This document shows, in pieces, positions 24,053 to 35,978 of a stretch of DNA of 64,000 nt. Within the stretch, counting starts at the first letter, position 1. Every line of letters starts with the position of its first letter. The stretch comes from Diadophis punctatus similis. Its lineage: Eukaryota; Chordata; Lepidosauria; Squamata; Dipsadidae. The stretch lies in NCBI GenBank assembly GCA_023053685.1, contig JALIGW010000003.1, positions 51,045,996 through 51,109,995 of the forward strand, given 5' to 3'. The translations under genes were made by a program, and so were the position numbers. The notes under the pieces are model-generated. The model ran no database searches and had not been told where the DNA came from. It was given only the letters and a program-made list of their open reading frames with translations.

Positions 24053-24226
24053 AATCTTATTGCAGGATCCAATCTGAGATGGTGACCGGGACCAGAGGTT
24101 TAATCTTCCGAGCTTACGGTAGAGAGAAATTCCCTAAGGATTGGTTCCAGCACAAGTCGGAAAGCTTGGAAAGCTAAACCTCTGGTCCCAGTGACCAACT
24201 CAGATTAGAGATCCTGCAATAAGATT
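24053..24226. repeat. 174-bp fold-back (inverted repeat) element
   Basis: The first ~50 bases (AATCTTATTGCAGGATC ... GGACCAGAGGTTTA) are the inverse of the last ~52 bases (TAAACCTCTGGTCCC ... GATCCTGCAATAAGATT) with a few mismatches. A 70-base centre contains imperfect further pairing (CTTCCGAGCTT, AAGTCGGAAAGC). No clear target duplication. Probably a fold-back DNA element. Confidence 0.8.
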
Positions 24227-24719
24227 ATTTGCCAACAATCTGACTCTTGGTAACCACATTAGTCAGGCCTTCTCCAGAATGATTTGTATTCACTAAGGAA
24301 ATGTATTCACCTTGCTATTGCCCATTTCTTCTTTGTGCCTTTCCCAATATTATAGATTTCACAAAAGTTAGGACTTTGCAAAATACTGTATATCCAAAAT
24401 ATGATAATTTGACCCTGGTTATTTGTACATCAAGGGACAAGTCTGGATTGGTTTATTCTATGATCTATTTGCTGGGTTTCTTGGACATCCATAATGTTCT
24501 CATGAGTCTTCTCCAACAGCAAAGATCCAAACATCAATACTCTATCTTGCTTTTGATTCCACATAGAATGTCTTAAGGAAAACCAACACCTGCACAATTC
24601 TGATCTCAGCAGTAATATACACATCACAGTATCTGAATATCTTTTCCAAGACCTTCAATGCTACCTACCAAGTGCTAGTCAGTAGTCTGATTCTTTTAAT
24701 ATTACTAGTTGGTTTTTAA

Positions 24720-25760
24720 AGAAGAAGTTTAACTTTTAATTCCATAGTGCAGCCTTCTGTCCTATGATAGGGAAGGACAATTAGTTATTCTAGGATTCCC
24801 ATTTTCCTAAGAATATTTCACACCGTGTCATGGTCAATACAACTGAATCATTTCTATAATCAATGAAGTAGATATTGATTTTGTTTTAGTCTTCTTTGGC
24901 TTTCTCAATTATTCAGCATGCATTAGCAATTATTGCTTTATTTGTTTCCCTTTTCGGAAACCAATTTGACCATATGGTATCTCCATTTTCACGGAGGGTT
25001 CTTATCTGCTCTGAATGACAGCATGATTTGCCAGCATGTGATTTTTTAAGGATGTATGATACTTCATACACTCTGTTAAATTTCCTCTTTTTGATATAAA
25101 CTGATCTCTTCCAACTGTTGGAGTTTGTTGTTCTCCAGATTTGCTGGCATAGTTCGGTTAAAGCATTTACTGGTTCTTCTTTTGTTGCTTGCCATATTTC
25201 TGTAGATCTACAGATTCTCCTATAGTTGCTTGCCATATCAGTTCCTTTAGCCTTCTGACCTGATAATCACCTGAATAATGATCTAACTAAACAGTACTAG
25301 AAATTCTTGTAAATAGGAAATACCTTTCAAAAAATCTTTACTGTACACTATTTCAGTATACTCCTTTCAAAATGTGATCTTTTCTGATCAGTTACTATCT
25401 GTTCATTGATGTCAATTAACATACCAAGTTCAGATTGGAACTGTCTTCTCAGTTCAGAGTTCTTTTGGACGACTTTCCTTGTTTTTCATCTTGTTTCCAT
25501 CATCAATATCTTTACAAAGGTCATTGTGATGCTACTTTTTGTCTCTTCTAAACAGCTCTCTGAAGTTCTTTGTTAAGTTTCTTCCTGAGGTCTTTGTCTT
25601 TCTTAGCTAGGCTTGCCAATTTCCAACATTTCTACTGGCACCAGTTGATTTATTCCATTTTCTGGTGTCTTAGTAACTTCTTTGATTTCATTCCACAGTT
25701 CCTCTGGTTGCCTGTCAGTGAGGTTCAGAGCTTCAAAGTGATTCCTAATATTCTCCTTTA
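24720..25760 (-). mobile_element. degraded BovB/RTE LINE, minus strand
   Basis: Minus-strand translation gives ALNLTDRQPEELWNEIKEV near the upper end, RKVVQKNSELRRQFQSELGM in the middle, and then ALTELCQQIWRTTNSNSWKR followed by IIEKAKEDKNKINIYFIDYR. These match the order of BovB-type ORF2 text as I remember it. Stops and frameshifts are many, so it is an old copy. Confidence 0.75.
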
Positions 25761-26287
25761 AAAAAGGTGGCTATGTACTCAAGAAAATCTTGTGGAAACT
25801 GCTGGTTTTGTTTTTCCACTTTAGCTTGAACTGAAACTTGGATATAAACTGTTGTGAGTTTGCTTTTAGGGTTGCAAAAAGGCCAGGAGGATACCTGTTT
25901 TCTATCAATTATAGGACAGTCTGAATAACTTATTTCTCTTAGTCTTAAGCGTTTTGCCATTGGAAATCCCACTAAAATAATTATTTTTCTGCGAAGTAAT
26001 CTGCTTCCTATTCCCCAAAACTACTCCCTCCTGCTGTCACCTGCCCACACAAAGGGAGCAGCAGACTGAAGAGGTCAACTGAAACAAGTGAAATATTTCC
26101 TAAGTACAAAAACAGGGAGCTGAAGTGCTGGTCTGTTTCTGCTGCTAATTCTAATCCATTAGCAGCTGTTTCACGAGTTATGGACAAAAATATACACTGT
26201 GCTCACACTGCCACATTTGTACACGCATCTGTTGGATGACATGGCTGTATATGATGATGCTACAATCAGTCCCTTCTCCTTTCCATG

Positions 26288-26723
26288 CAAGGTGGATCTG
26301 ATTTAAATCAAGTTGATTTAAATCAAGTTGAATTAAATCAAGTTGATTTAAATCATGATTTAAATCACGATTTAAATCACTAGTAAATAGGCTTGATTTA
26401 AATCATAATTTTTAAAGAGCTACTGTCATCACTATCCCGCAGCAGCTCCTCCTCTGACCTGCTGTTGACTTACCGACAGTCCCAATATTGCAGCCTCAGG
26501 CTACATAACCAAGCTCCATTTCATGCTGAATAAATTAAGTTATTGATGTATCTTAAATAGAAAACTATCTTTAGATAGATTTTTACTCCAAAAGCATTTT
26601 ATTAAAATAAAAGTGATAAAAATAAAAAAAATCCGATTTAAATAAAACAAATCTGATTTAAATAAAAAAATTGGTTTTTTATTTTTATTTTTTTTAAAAA
26701 ATCATCGATTTTTATCCACCCTG
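26288..26723. mobile_element. 436-bp hAT-like element with GATTTAAATC array
   Basis: Ends CAAGGTGGAT and ATCCACCCTG (inverted, one mismatch) lie inside a perfect 8-bp duplication TTTCCATG. The left part contains about six copies of a GATTTAAATCAAGTT-like unit; the right part has sparse GATTTAAATAAAA units. Non-coding. Confidence 0.88.
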
Positions 26724-27480
26724 TTTCCATGTGTAGAAATATTGGGCACTCAGACAAGACAGAGTGATCATACTCTCAAGCTATAAGATGTAAAGGAGGC
26801 TGAAGAAAAATCATGCTATATATAAATTTCACTGAATGAACTTTCCGAATAAATCCCTGACTTTGATATGCTTTCAATGGAATCCAGGTGCTTAAGCTAG
26901 CTCACAAACAAACTAGAATAGATAAATAAATTTTCACATATTAAAAATGTAAGGGAAGTGTGAGGAAGAAAATAAAATATCCACAAATCAAAACATTATG
27001 GAATATTTGGAACCCAGAACAGCTTAAGCAAAACAAAAGGCATAAGACTATCAGAATTCTCTTGAAAATGTGAAAATTCTCTGAAGGATTAATGCTTTAG
27101 CTTAGATAGTTTGCCTTATATTTCCATTCCAGAAAAGTTACTAATGAAGAGAATTTGTCTCTAATCACTGAATGTTTTGTACAAATATACAGTATATATT
27201 AATTGGAATTATCACACGGGGGAGGGGGATATTTGGAATACTGACTCCAAATGAATAACACATTTAGACAGATAACTCTAGAATTTGTACTTCAATTCAC
27301 TCTTGCACCTTCTAAGACTGTCAAAATGCACCAATTTTCTTTCCTTCTTTTAACCCCTTGAAATTAAAATATAACAGTTAGCGATTGTGCATTTTTCAGT
27401 TTTGTGTCTACAAAAAGAGATCTTCTATCTCCTATTCCTTATTAGACTCCAAAATAGCTCCTCTCTCATATGGCAAAATA

Positions 27481-28713
<1,233 letters not shown>

Positions 28714-28889
28714 TAAGTTTTGACCTACAATTAATGTGCCCTAAAGTCAGTTCATACAAATATGCCATTACTCCTAGAAAAAGGCTTAACTTTTATAATA
28801 GACTTGATAAGGAATAAATCCAGAATCTATATATGCTATTGATAAATAATTAAAAGCTTTTATGACTCTGATTCAGTCTATTGTGGATG

Positions 28890-29247
28890 AGGTTTCACTC
28901 CTCCCGAAAGACCAAGTCCGCAGCTGGGAAATATTCCTCAGCTGTTACTGTTTTCATAGATGACAGCTATGGTAAAGAGGTGTTCTTGCAAGCACAATTA
29001 GTGTACCAACTGCAACTGTCCCTGAGCAATCCGATCTGGTAATTACCTATACCTGGGTTAGCCTTGAAAAGTGTCCACGAGGTGCAAGATAAAGGACACC
29101 AAGTGTCCAGAAGCTATGTTCTTCATTATGGGTCTGTCTGGCCAAGAAGTACTGCAGGAGAGGCCCTTGTGAAGATGTCTCCAGTGTCAGAGGTTTATTT
29201 ATTTGGCATGCAAGAGAGGGTCTTCACTTACATTGTTCCCAAGCTTC
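28890..29247 (+). mobile_element. L2-like LINE fragment
   Basis: Plus-strand translation around 29150 reads ALVKMSPVSEVYLFGMQERV followed by FTYIVPKLRNI, which resembles the C-terminal part of L2-like ORF2 (normally ...RAFSVVAPRLWNSLP). It is broken by frameshifts and then by a MITE. Confidence 0.5.
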
Positions 29248-29255
29248 GGAACATA

Positions 29256-29387
29256 CCAGGGGTGTCAAACTGGCGGCCCGCAGGCCAGATGCATCACGCG
29301 CAGGCCACACCCACCCCAGCTCTGCAAAGTCAAAAAACACTGTGATATGTCACGATACGTCATGTGACGCGATAGTTTGACACCCAT
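29256..29387. mobile_element. 132-bp hAT-type MITE, family F
   Basis: CCAGGGGTGTCAAACTGG ... AGTTTGACACCCAT with a perfect 8-bp duplication GGAACATA at both sides. The interior matches the copy at 22539-22681. It is inserted in an L2-like fragment, 260 bp downstream of an EIF2B3 exon in transcript order. Confidence 0.92.
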
Positions 29388-29644
29388 GGAACATATTATT
29401 GATTTGTTGTCATTCTATTTTTTTAAAAAAATGTTTTAAGTCATCGTGAATGATTTCTGACAAGATAGGATGCAAATATTGTAAATATATGATCAAATAT
29501 ATTTTGGTCATTCAGTCATTTTCCCTTCATGATGTAACCAAGATAAAAATATTTCAATCTAATCTCCCCATTCTATCCCTCTTTTAATTGTTATAATTAC
29601 ACAAGTACCAGTCCTGAGTTAAAAACTGCTTTTTTTTTCCTTAC

Positions 29645-29835
29645 CTGCCTGTTTGCTTCAATATATAGTCCAAGAGTGTTAACTCGGTAACATAGCCCAT
29701 CTTTCATGATGTGAACATAACAACGAATTTTTCCTCCATGGAATGCCTCTTTTACATCTCCTCTGCAATTGTTCCAACACATTTTGTCTGTACCCAATTC
29801 AAACCAGCTATCACCCTTCATAAAGCTATAAATAT
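29645..29835 (-). CDS. EIF2B3: EIF2B3 exon (human residues ~262-325)
   Basis: A 191-nt exon with 63 full codons after the split Asp. The core [20 protein letters not shown] matches human [20 protein letters not shown], and the exon ends GLYIEANRQ as in human GLYMEANRQ. The first third (FMKGDSWFELGTDKMCWNNC) is much less conserved, with the CWN..RGD anchor retained. The acceptor is TTCCACAG and the donor GTAAGG, with exit in phase 0. The segment lies just before the left-handed beta-helix repeats. An intron of 6.3 kb follows. Confidence 0.95.
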
Positions 29836-30732
29836 CTGTGGAATATGAATATATAAATAATAAACATTTCAAATGGAATCATAGTGAGCATTATATGTGG
29901 CACATTCACATTTTTTTTCTTTTGCACAGAATAAATGGGTGGGTAAAGAATGGCTGAACTTATCCTTTACGAGTGACGTTATATCACATTGCTCAATATT
30001 CCAATCTTTGCCATTGCCCAGAACAACAACGGCCTCTGGGATTGTTGGCCCATAGGTAAAATATCACAACAATGACAAAACCAGTGTAGCCCCATCCACT
30101 GGCTAGAAAAAGAGCTGCTTCTGGAAGAAATCTCTTGCTAACACCCCAAAGATCCCTGTTTTAACTGGGACCAAAGAAACAAAGAATAGAAGTACAAGCC
30201 AAAAGAAAATGCTTTGGTTTCCCCCCTCCCCCAGAAATAAGACTAATTTCTGCTTCAATTGTAAGAGAATAATGTACTTTTGTAATATATGAACAAAGCC
30301 CCATAAGTTCCTGTCTCTTATATGTCTGTCAAATGAAAGGAGTTTCTTTCTTTAACAGACCAAAACTCCCTATTAACTGCCTTATTATAACAAACGATAA
30401 CTTCCCAAGTTTGGATATAATACAGAACATTAACTTACTTCTGGCATTATCACACTGATCACCCTCATTATCTTTCCCTTCACCTTTTCCCGTGTTGTTC
30501 CTTATCTTTTTAAACCCTGGTGGCAACAATGTCTTCGTGCTTATTTCTATATGGCTCATACTACCAACATTTTACCAGATTTTTAATTGAGACAAGCTGT
30601 TTTATTTGTCAAGAAGCAGGCTAAAAAGAGCTTATGACTTGGGAGATGATTGCAATCCCCATATTGGAGTAATATTCCCCAAGTGACATTCATTTTCTCC
30701 TGCATGGGTTGTTGTTGTTGTTTTGTACTAAC

Positions 30733-30860
30733 CTGTTTTCTGGTCCTTTTTCTTTTGGTCTTGCTCTTTGTGGTTTTGGTCCTGTTGAAATTGTGCAGGA
30801 GAGGAAAACTGCTTTCTAACCAAGTATGGGATCAGTTCACTTCTGATTGAAGTAAATGTC
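30733..30860 (-). CDS. EIF2B3: EIF2B3 exon (human residues ~219-262)
   Basis: A 128-nt exon with 42 full codons. It starts [20 protein letters not shown], almost identical to human [20 protein letters not shown], and continues into a charged, Gln/Lys-rich linker ([16 protein letters not shown]) where human has QGQEEKEEDLKKKE. This linker joins the nucleotidyltransferase-like domain to the C-terminal beta-helix. The acceptor is TTCCTTAG and the donor GTTAGT. The exit phase is 1, and the first base of an Asp codon is completed by the next exon. It is separated from the next exon by a short intron of about 0.9 kb. Confidence 0.95.
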
Positions 30861-31497
30861 CTAAGGAAATTAAAACAACAGCTCTAAGAGATAAATATAT
30901 TATTTACAAATTCTTGAGGGGGAAAATGGTTTTTTCCTTGTATTTAATGTTCAAATAGTTGTTCGCAAAATCTAGATTCTGAACAAGAGCAGAACATTTC
31001 AAGAATAGTCTAAATCATTAGACTGTAAGTTTGTAACTAAAATATAATATTGGTCCCCTTTGTACTCCTCCAGGACCAACTCTCGAATTCTGTTTCCCAG
31101 CTGCAGTTTGTATTTGCATCTCAGGTGATTTATTTATGGCTGAACTGCAATGTATCCAGCATGGCAAAACCTGTTCTCTCTTTTTATAGCCCTGAAGCTG
31201 AGCAGAACTTGTGAGTGGCCCATTTTCCCTTTTCTGGGAATTCTTGCCTTCCCCCTGCCTCTCAGCTTCAGCATCTGAAAATTCACAGTCCATTTAAGGC
31301 AAATGGTGGCTTGACACATTCTCAGCTCCCTCTCCTGCAGCCAATCAAATCCAATCAACTGATTTCACTACAAAATGGATCTGTCATTGACATTGGCTAT
31401 TTTGATTATTTATAGTTCCTTTTAAATGTTTTTGCAGGCAAAGGGAGCTGGGTAAAACTGACCAAACTGGAATGAAACGTATCAGGCTGTTTAGATG

Positions 31498-31540
31498 CTA
31501 TGTTGTGGGGAGCAGGTGTTCCCTGCTCCCCACAACATAG
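31498..31540. repeat. perfect 19-bp hairpin
   Basis: CTATGTTGTGGGGAGCAGG, a 5-base loop TGTTC, then the exact inverse. There is no further pairing outside. Not a terminator context; origin unknown. Confidence 0.9.
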
Positions 31541-31979
31541 GAGAGAAGCCCACAAGCCCATTTATATGTCCTTTCCTGTTAAATATCCTGGTGACCCTTA
31601 GCAGGAACACTGAGTGGGTTGATTCTATCTGCCTTAGCATGAAAAATAATTTGGGCATCTGATAAAATGGACTATGATGAGGCACAAAAAAGCCTAACAG
31701 CATTATACATTAGTTAAGGTGCCACAACATAGTTCTTGCTGCAAAAGGTATCGCTGGAATCTGTTTGACCTGCAAAGTATTTGAAACACACGCTAATATT
31801 ATTTCCTAGCAGGAAAAAACCCCACAGAAACTGCTTTGAGTCAAGCTCAATACTTGGTGACGTTATTACATTGGAACACTCTGGAATGTTGTGGAACTCA
31901 CATTAACAAAGTAAAACAAGGCGTTTCATTGCTGGGCTGCATGGCGTATTCTTAGAAGTGCCCTTTGTCCTAATGGCTA

Positions 31980-32355
31980 CAATTCAATATGACCTCTTCA
32001 AAGATGTTGACCATTTCCAGAATTGCGCCATGAGGTCCAGCAATGGAAAGGCCTGTCCTCCTTCCTTATCTTGACCTTTAGAGATCTACGAAAGGTAAGT
32101 GAGGAGGAAGGTGTGGGGTCCAGTGAAAGGTGTGGGAAACATGTCTAAGGTGCTGCAGAAACCCAGAATGGGAAATGAGGGGGAGAATGAGTGGGGGGTG
32201 CTGCATTGGGCCTGCAATCGGTCATAAGGGCGAACAATCGTGGGTACGCTGCAGCTGCCGTAACTTTAAGAGTGTGATGTAAGTAGCTTTGGGAGGGGGG
32301 TCTGCTGTAACCTTGAATGGTTAAGTGACTGATTATAAGTTAAGGACGCCTAGAG
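31980..32355. mobile_element. degraded family E TIR element, right part
   Basis: Ends with GATTATAAGTTAAGGACGCCTAG, resembling the family E right end, preceded by GGTTAAGTGACT and CTGCTGTAACCTTG text. The left end was not found. Confidence 0.4.
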
Positions 32356-33250
32356 TTCTAATAGAGAAAGAAATTCTTGTCAATGATTAAAAATATCTTA
32401 TAGATTTAATTCTGTTGTATTTCAGAAAATCAGACACAATAGTAAAAACGCAATGGTGGTGTCAGGGGAAAATGTAAAAAAGATTTTTTTAAAAAAGCAA
32501 AGGAAGAGAGGTGAAAGCAAAAGTTATTTGTGAACCTTATAGGTATAAAGTGAATTCAAATAATAAAACAAGTTATTTTTCCCCAGCTCTCTAATATTCC
32601 AAACTAGAACAATCAGTTATCATTTCTTTCCCCCCATCCACTGCTAAAAAGAAAAGTCAACTCACTTTAAGGAATAAAAATAAAACAATGTCAAGAACAA
32701 GGACATTAGGGAAATGACATTTATATTCTAGCCAACATTAAAATCTCAGTACAAAAGCAGGAAAAATTCCCTTAATACAGTATATATTCACCTTGCTTGT
32801 ACCTTCAAGGACATGGAAGAGAATTGAAAAAGAGTTAAAGCCTATAGTTAATACCATCTGCCTCTTTGGCTCCTTAAGTCAAAGTTTGGTTGATTTCACA
32901 TAATATGGCTTTGGTGAGCATATTCTGAATTTGGAAACAAGAGACTCTCTTGATCAATTTATTCCTTTAAAATGTATGGCGTTTCTGAGATAGAGAATCA
33001 AGGTTATTGGCACCAGTGGAAAAGTTAAGCAAAAAAAATCTGATTGCAATCCACATCATTTTCCTCTCCCTACTCCTAGCTCCTGTTTTTAAATGACAGG
33101 TGAAAAGAAATGTTAAAGTAGTCAGGTAGACCAGGATATTTTAAATAATTCCATGTGCGTTTCTCAAATTATAACCGTGACTTTAAGTTTAACACAGCAT
33201 TCAGCTGTGAAATTTTATGGCACAAGTGGAGCAAGTTTAAACTGCTGCTT

Positions 33251-33290
33251 TATAATAAACAATTGGAAATCTCTGCAATTGTTTATTATA
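33251..33290. repeat. perfect 15-bp hairpin
   Basis: TATAATAAACAATTG, a 10-base loop, then CAATTGTTTATTATA. AT-rich, so less surprising than the other hairpins. Confidence 0.85.
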
Positions 33291-33904
33291 CAGAGGAAAA
33301 AATAGGAAGACAAAGCTTTTATCATTGTTCTGCTAAGAGATACAGGCTTCCTCCTAAGGTACTCCAATTAAAGCACTCACAGTCTAAAGCAAGACTGTAT
33401 TTCATTATTTCATCTTCTTGTTTTAGAATTTTAAATTATAAACATATTGAACATAAAGGCAGAAATATAGCATATGAACAGAGTAAATACATAAATAAAA
33501 TATTGACAGTTGCTTGTTAACAAGTCAGAGAATTATTATAAACAATCACTGGTGAGGTGGTTAGTGTACTAATAAGAATCTTACAAAGGAACTTTAGTTA
33601 GTAAACTTTAGCTTCTTCATTTTCTATTACTTTGTCTATTTTGTGGTCCCACCAGTCTTGCTACTTGTTACTACTTTGTCATGCCACTGTTTGTAGTCAG
33701 TATGTGACTGAGTCTTGCAGCAGCTAAGTAAGTAGGTGATCCACTGTTTTTTCAGCTTATTTGCAGAGATGGCATTTGCTGTCTTTTCAATTCTGGCTTT
33801 GTATGCTTTAGTTCTTAAGGCTTGGTCTTATGCAGCTCCAATTAGCACCTGTGTCTCTTTCTTCAATTTTCCTGCTGTTAGCCATTGCCAGGTCTTGTCG
33901 GGCG

Positions 33905-34372
33905 GCCAGTGGGGCCTTGGACCGAGTTGTGCCTTTGCGGCCTCTGACTCGGCTCCGATCCCGCTCGGCTCCCTGGTTTACTGAGGAGCTGAGGGAGATG
34001 AAGCGCCGGAAAAGACGCCTAGAGAGCAGTTGGAGGGCCAGTCTCTCTGAATCTGATCGAACACTGGTAAGGTCGCATATTAAGACCTACCTAGTGGCGA
34101 TAAAAGCGGAGAAATCGAAGTATTTTTCCGCTCTTGTCGCGTCATCAGAGAATCGTCCAACAGCCCTGTTCAGGGTGACCCGTTCCTTACTCCATCAAGA
34201 AGCGCGGGAGGATTCCCTGGAAGGCAGGCCTGAGGACTTTGGACGATATCTACATGACAAAATCACTCAGATTCAGGGGGAACTGGACTCCAACTGGGTG
34301 GATACGGACGCGGTGACAGGGAATAGTCTTGAGAACGTTATCTGGGAAGAGTTTGACTCGGTGACCCCCTGA
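33905..34372 (+). pseudogene. L2-like ORF2 N-terminal part, frameshifted
   Basis: Reads the linker between endonuclease and RT: SAPWFTEELREMKRRKRRLE, KTYLVAIKAEKSKYFSALVA and so on, ending EFDSVTP and then TGA. The stop comes from a run of five Cs at 34365-34369: dropping back one base continues into the downstream frame. Thus the RT ORF is one ORF broken by a single-base change. A start codon is not expected because the copy is truncated. Confidence 0.9.
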
Positions 34373-34376
34373 GGAT

Positions 34377-35978
34377 GTGGACAAGATTCTGGGGAGGCTC
34401 AGTGCAGCCACATGTTTATTGGACCCGTGTCCCTCCTGGTTAGTGCTGGCTACCCGGGAGGTTACACGAGGCTGGCTCCAGGGAATTATTAACCTTTCTT
34501 TGGGGGAGGGTTACTTCCCCACGGCTTTGAAAGAAGCGGTGGTGAGGCCTCTCCTCAAGAAGCCCTCCCTGGACCCAGCAATTTTAGCTAACTATCGCCC
34601 TGTCTCCAACCTTCGCTTCGTGGCGAAGGTTGTTGAGAGTGTGGTCGCACGACAGTTTCCCCAGTACTTGGAGGAATCATCATACCTAGATCCGTTCCAG
34701 TCGGGTTTCAGGGCCGGGCACAGCACGGAAACGGCATTGGTCGCATTGGCTGATGATCTCTGGAGGGCTCGGGACAGGGGTTGTTCCTCTGTCCTGGTCC
34801 TATTAGACCTCTCAGCGGCTTTTGATGCCATCGACCATGGTATCATGCTGCACCGGCTGGAAGAGTTTATTTATTTATTTTATTTATTTAGACACTCTTA
34901 TAGGCCGCCCAATCCCGTGTTGGGGATAGGGGGCACCTTTTTTCGTTGGTTCTCCTCCTTTCTCTCCAACCGGTCGCAGTTTGTATTGGCAGGGGGGCAG
35001 AGGTCGTCCTCGAGGCCTCTTACATATGGAGTGCCCCAGGGGTCGATTCTCTCGCCCCTTCTATTCAACATCTATGTGAAGCCGCTGGGTGAGATCATCC
35101 GTGGCTTTGGGGTGAAGTACCATCAGTACGCCGATGATACACAGCTGTACATTTCCACCCCAGGCCACCCCAATGATGCCCTTGAAGTGATGTCCCGGTG
35201 CCTGGAAGCTGTGCGGATCTGGATGGGGAGAAACCGACTCAGGCTCAACCCTTCCAAGACGGAGTGGCTGTGGTTCCCAGCGTCTCAATATAGTCAGATG
35301 ATTCCATCTCTGACTATCGGGGGCGAGTCTCTAGCCCCCGCCGAAAGGGCTCGCAATCTGGGTGTCCTCCTGGATCCACAGCTGTCCTTAGAGGACCATC
35401 TGACAGCTGTGACCAGGGCGGCCTTTTATCAGGTCCGCCTGATACGCCAGTTGCGGCCCTTTCTGGATCGGGATTCCCTGTGCACAGTCACCCATGCCCT
35501 GGTCACGTCGCGTCTGGACTACTGTAATGCTCTCTACATGGGGCTCCCCATGAAGAGCACCCGGAGGCTCCAACTGATCCAGAATGCAGCCGCGCGGGTG
35601 GTTTCGGGGGCTAATTGGCGCTCCCATATAACACCCTTCCTGCGCGAGCTGCACTGGCTTCCGGTGGTCTACCGGGTGCGCTTCAAGGTGCTTGTTACTA
35701 CCTTTAAAACGCTCCATGGCATTGGACCTAGGTATCTCCGAGACCGCCTGCTGCCACAAACGGCCTCCCATCGACCAGTGCGCTCCCACAGAGAGGGCCT
35801 CCTCGGGGTGCCATCAGCCAAGCAGTGTAGGCTGGTGACGCCCAGGGGGAGGGCCTTCTCTGTGGGAGCACCCACCCTCTGGAATCAGCTCCCTCCAGAC
35901 TTAAGAACAATTCACGACCTGTCCACCTTCCGCCGTGCCCTCAAGACGTATTATTTTTATCAAGCCGGGCTGGCGTGA
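34377..35978 (+). pseudogene. L2-like LINE reverse transcriptase
   Basis: 533 codons open. RT landmarks: NYRPVSNLRF (72-81), FQSGFRAGHSTETAL (107-121), motif A VLLDLSAAFDAIDH (141-154), motif B GVPQGSILSPLLFNIYV (218-234), motif C YADD (251-254), then the thumb/C-terminal text LDYCNALYMGLP and HITPFLRELHWLPV. Catalytic aspartates are present. Residues 164-181 are an extra 18-residue block between motifs A and B coded by a simple-repeat and LINE-tail fragment, kept in frame. Loss of the endonuclease means it cannot move by itself. Assigned to L2 by its C-terminal text; a Rex-like relative is possible. Confidence 0.9.
34866..34919 (-). mobile_element. 54-bp in-frame insertion of an antisense LINE 3' tail
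   Basis: The segment reads (TTTA)n-like repeat followed by GACACTCTTATAGGCCGCCC and AATCCCGTG. On the minus strand this is GGGATTGGGCGGCCTATAAG plus an A-rich tail, the same type of end as the host LINE (GGAGAAGGGTGGTATATAAA). GTT occurs at both edges. It adds exactly 18 codons without a stop. Confidence 0.75.

Noticed and set aside
30439..30516. Minus-strand candidate EIF2B3 exon with donor GTAAGT, 78 nt, phase-compatible with the next exon
   Set aside because: The true linker exon at 30733-30860 covers the same residues with clear identity ([18 protein letters not shown]) and joins in phase directly to 29645-29835. The candidate has a poor acceptor and no similarity.
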